From Leuctra nigra (lineage: Eukaryota > Arthropoda > Insecta > Plecoptera > Leuctridae): a stretch of 64,000 bases of DNA. Of the stretch, positions 61,055 to 64,000 are shown one piece after another. The stretch covers positions 22,377,109 through 22,441,108 of the forward strand of contig OW203764.1 of NCBI GenBank assembly GCA_934045905.1, given 5' to 3'. Made by a program: the position numbers and the translations under genes. The notes under the pieces are model-generated. The model was given only the letters and a program-made list of their open reading frames with translations, made no database searches and was not told the DNA's origin. The first letter of the stretch is position 1, and the number at the start of each line of letters is the position of its first letter.

Positions 61055-61910
61055 ATTTGGGGATGGTGGGGGTGCAAAGTTTTGGGGATGATTACATATA
61101 AATATTAATTCTGATGCATTGTACAAATATAAGATGCCACTTAATATACGATAAATTTTAAAAAGGTTCCAATTATATTTAAAAAATGTGATATTGCACA
61201 AGATTTGTAAGGGGGTGGTAAAAGTTACCCCTCTGCATTATAATAATTATCTTCCACAATTATGGAGCGATTTTAAGTTATGAGCTCTCAATCGATAGAT
61301 AAAATTACGTAGATTCATGTCATGATATTGTTTATATATTTAAAGCGCCCTACCTCAGCTAGGTGGTGGCAAAGTTAAAATTTGGGGGGATAATTTTTTA
61401 AATGTTAATTCTAAGGAATAGTACAAATATTAACACCTCTTAACATCGACATAATTGTAACCCGGTCCAAATTATATATAAAAAATTAAAAATGAACTAA
61501 AAATTTTAGGGGGTGCAAAAAATCCTTTACCTCATATTAACTATCTTTCATAATTATAGAGTTATTTCATGTTATATGCACTCAATCGATAGAAAAAATT
61601 ACATAAATTCATGCTATGATATTTGTTTTGTATTTGGAACGACCGACCCCTGATTTAATTTAAATATTGAGTCCAATTAATTATACAAATATGTATTGTA
61701 ACTTTAAATTGTAGCTAGGTCCAAATAATATATAAAAACATAGTTTTGACCAAACATTATAAGGGGATGCATATAATTCACCTTTAGCCTCATAAATTTA
61801 CTAACTTCCAAAATTATGATGCGATTTCAAGTACTGAGCAGTCAATCGATAGAAAAAATATATTTGGATTCATAAAATTATATTTGTTTCATGTTTAGAT
61901 TAACTTTTAG
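61055..61910. repeat. Three diverged repeats of about 260-290 bp
   Basis: TCAATCGATAGA(T/A)AAAATTA and the following ATTCAT(G) landmark recur at about 61288, 61581 and 61840. Each unit also has TAATTCT/TAATT...GTACAAATAT and a GGTCCAAAT stretch. Old tandem duplication. Confidence 0.8.
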
Positions 61911-62024
61911 AAATAAGAAGTACGCCCTCTAAACAGTTCAGGGATGTAAATTAGCAATATTTTTAAATTTTATCGGCACAAGAGTATAGATGAATTTAAA
62001 CATCTTTAAAGATCGTTTTATTTA

Positions 62025-62930
62025 CTAGGAAAACGCTCTGTGTAACGCGTTGATGAGCGAGCATGGATACACGCAACACCTCGAACCGAAATTATGTACA
62101 TCGAAATTGTCATTAAAAGCCAATAATTCTTGAATTTCGTCACATACTTGTATAAAATATCTCCAAAATCTCCAAAACTATTGGTCCCAATTACCTTGCT
62201 AAGTTTTAAGTTGATCGATTAAGCCTTTGATTGAACGGTTCCTTGTTAATTTTCAAAAATTACAGGATATCGTTCAAAAAATACCTGGGACCATTCATAT
62301 GATATGATATTAGTGTGTACACAATATCAGATCAATCTGTTGAACGGTCATTATTAGTTTCATTTAGTTTGAAACTTTCTGCTCTAACTACCTTGCCTTG
62401 AACTGAAGATTCGAAGTCGCCGTGAATTTGACAGCCAACACGCAAAATGTCCCTAAAATTACAATTTTTTTTAAAAAAAACGACAGATTAGACTGAAAAT
62501 TGGCAAAAATACCTTAAATGTTGGTACAAATGACCATGCAAAGTTTTTAGTTAATCGGTTAATCGGTTCTAGTTTAAATTTCAAAAATCACAGGAAAAAT
62601 GGTTTCAAATTTGAACCAATGGGAGGATTTGGATGAAAATTTTTATGATTGGGTACACTGTTGGTTGCAATGACTTTGCTAAATTTCAAATTGATTGGAC
62701 TAACCAACCGAAAGATAATTTTTTTAACATTTGAACCAATCAGTGGATTTCAAAAAAATTAGGGTCTGCAACGCCGAGAAATGGTCCGTACATGTGTGCA
62801 AATTTCAGCTCGATCGAAGAAAAACTGTGATTTGTATACCCTCAGGTAGCAGAAAAAAATACAAAAAAAAATCAGAGGTCCGTGCCAAAAGAGCCAAAAG
62901 GAGACGCTTGCTTCGCTCGCTCAATTATAT
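62025..62930 (-). mobile_element. CTAG-ended repeat family, copy C (longest)
   Basis: It runs from CTAGGAAAACGCTCTGTG to GCTTCGCTCGCTCAAT. The left 530 bp match copies A and B; the right 290 bp match the fragment at 17460. It thus shows that these fragments belong to one family of about 0.9 kb. No real ORF. Confidence 0.8.
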
Positions 62931-64000
62931 ATTTTTTATTTTCTGCAAATAAGATTTCATTTAACTATCGTTCAGAATTATTTTGCTGAATTATTCAGTT
63001 TTATAACATGTTTGGGATCACGGAATTATGTGTATTATACCTACATCTGGGAACAGAAACGACCCCCCCCCCCCCTCGCCTACGACCTGATAATGTAATT
63101 CGCCAGTCCATAAAAAGAACAGAAAAAGAATAAAATTTCCGGGACCCCTGTACTCAAAACAGTTATCACGTCATAAGTTATGATTTTATGAAACGTCGTA
63201 ATATTAACATGGTGAAAGATAGGACAATCTCCTTATGTTTATGATGATAAGTTATGTCGTGATAACTGTTGCGAGAATAGGCGTCTTGGTTTCGTTGGTT
63301 AGGAGTTTTAATGTACTACACTGAATTTAATCAAATACGCAGGTAATATATTAATGTATTTGATTTAATTAAACACATTTTATTTTAATTATCTTCAAAG
63401 CGTAGACAATGGATCCAGAGAATCAAGAATATATAATGTGGTACAGTCACTTCAAAGAGTTTCTACCGTCGTGAACATGATATGCTCATAAAAGAGAAGG
63501 AACACCTACATAACCTGCATGTGCCTCACTTAACCGGTAGTTAGGCACATGTGCTACGGGGCTTGCCTATTCTTGCTACCGGTAAGTGTACTTATGTATG
63601 TATGTATGTATGTATGTACATTTTAAAATAAATAATACTTATAATAATAGTATTGGTGAATTAACTATTTCACTTTCGAAGAACTTTTCAGTGAACGCGT
63701 TCACTTTCGGAGAGCTTTTCAGTGAACGCGTTCACTGTTTTATATAAGGAGCGTGAATGTGTTCAAGTTCTTTATGTAGGAAAACATTTATCAAAAGTTA
63801 GTTCTTCTGTTAATATTTAAGGTCAAGAAATAGGCGATTTCAAAACAATTAAATCAGTAAGACACCACGAATATTATTGTAATTCATTCATTCATACATC
63901 ATGGCATTCAAAATACATCCTTTCATTCATCCTTTCATTATTTAATTATATTCATTGTAAATGTTTACGCTTTGCAAAAAAAATCAGAACATTTAAATGT
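62931..64000. other. Right-hand flank with hairpin, TATG repeat and possible promoter
   Basis: A C-run lies at 63062-63074; inverted arms at 63159-63181 and 63246-63269 (ACAGTTATCACG...); (TATG)n at about 63593-63617. Confidence 0.5.
63675..63748 (+). promoter_or_regulatory. Possible promoter: two palindromes and a TATA box
   Basis: A 31-bp unit occurs twice, each ending in the 16-bp palindrome AGTGAACGCGTTCACT (63690-63705 and 63721-63736). TATATAAG follows at 63741. No ORF was identified downstream within the window, so the function is only suggested. Confidence 0.35.

Overview
This window is AT-rich eukaryotic DNA from an animal, most likely an insect with a large, transposon-rich genome; the species cannot be told from the sequence. 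The evidence is a spliced SCYL2-type gene with GT-AG introns, Ty3/gypsy and R2-like retrotransposons, tRNA-derived SINEs, several MITE families and many microsatellites. No bacterial gene organisation, rRNA or CRISPR array is present.

The only host gene I can support lies on the minus strand. Four coding exons (50937-51284, 36261-36381, 13433-13528, 7600-7745) join in one continuous 237-codon frame and encode most of the pseudokinase domain of a SCY1-like 2 (CVAK104) protein, a regulator of clathrin-coated vesicle traffic. The first exon and the C-terminal exons are not visible and probably lie to the right and left of the window. The three introns are about 14.6, 22.7 and 5.7 kb, so nearly everything else here is intronic or flanking repeat DNA.

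Layout: 1-4741 is the 3' part of a Ty3/gypsy element (partial gag, complete pol, 3' LTR) with a slippery heptamer in a 34-base gag/pol overlap, lying antisense to SCYL2. 5-6.1 kb holds a palindromic MITE and five copies of a 127-bp tandem repeat. 9.6-10.2 kb is a 40-bp minisatellite and 11.0-11.3 kb a tRNA-derived SINE. 17.5-23.4 kb is a nest of insertions: the end of a repeat family that recurs at 22.9, 57.4 and 62.0 kb; a gutted gypsy element with apparently identical 995-bp LTRs; a MITE with 43-bp terminal inverted repeats; and a small basic ORF split by another MITE. 32.7-34.6 and 37.3-40.2 kb are two copies of a composite repeat that starts with a short palindrome, carries many CRE or ETS-CRE motifs (including a 118-bp tandem array) and ends in large inverted repeats. 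Copy 1 contains an inverted-duplicated SINE and copy 2 a tRNA-like retroposon, both with 13-bp target duplications. 45.5-45.8 kb is a long ATC/TCG microsatellite. 49.9-50.2 and 54.5-54.7 kb are MITEs. 59.1-60.4 kb is the 3' half of a frameshifted R2-like non-LTR element, and a matching 3' tail sits at 25.4 kb. The right end has three diverged ~260-290 bp repeats and a possible TATA promoter with two palindromes.

The most notable signals are the CRE/ETS-CRE-bearing composite repeat, the snap-back SINE, the MITE inserted in frame inside an ORF, the gag-pol slippery site, and the gutted gypsy element with matching LTRs.
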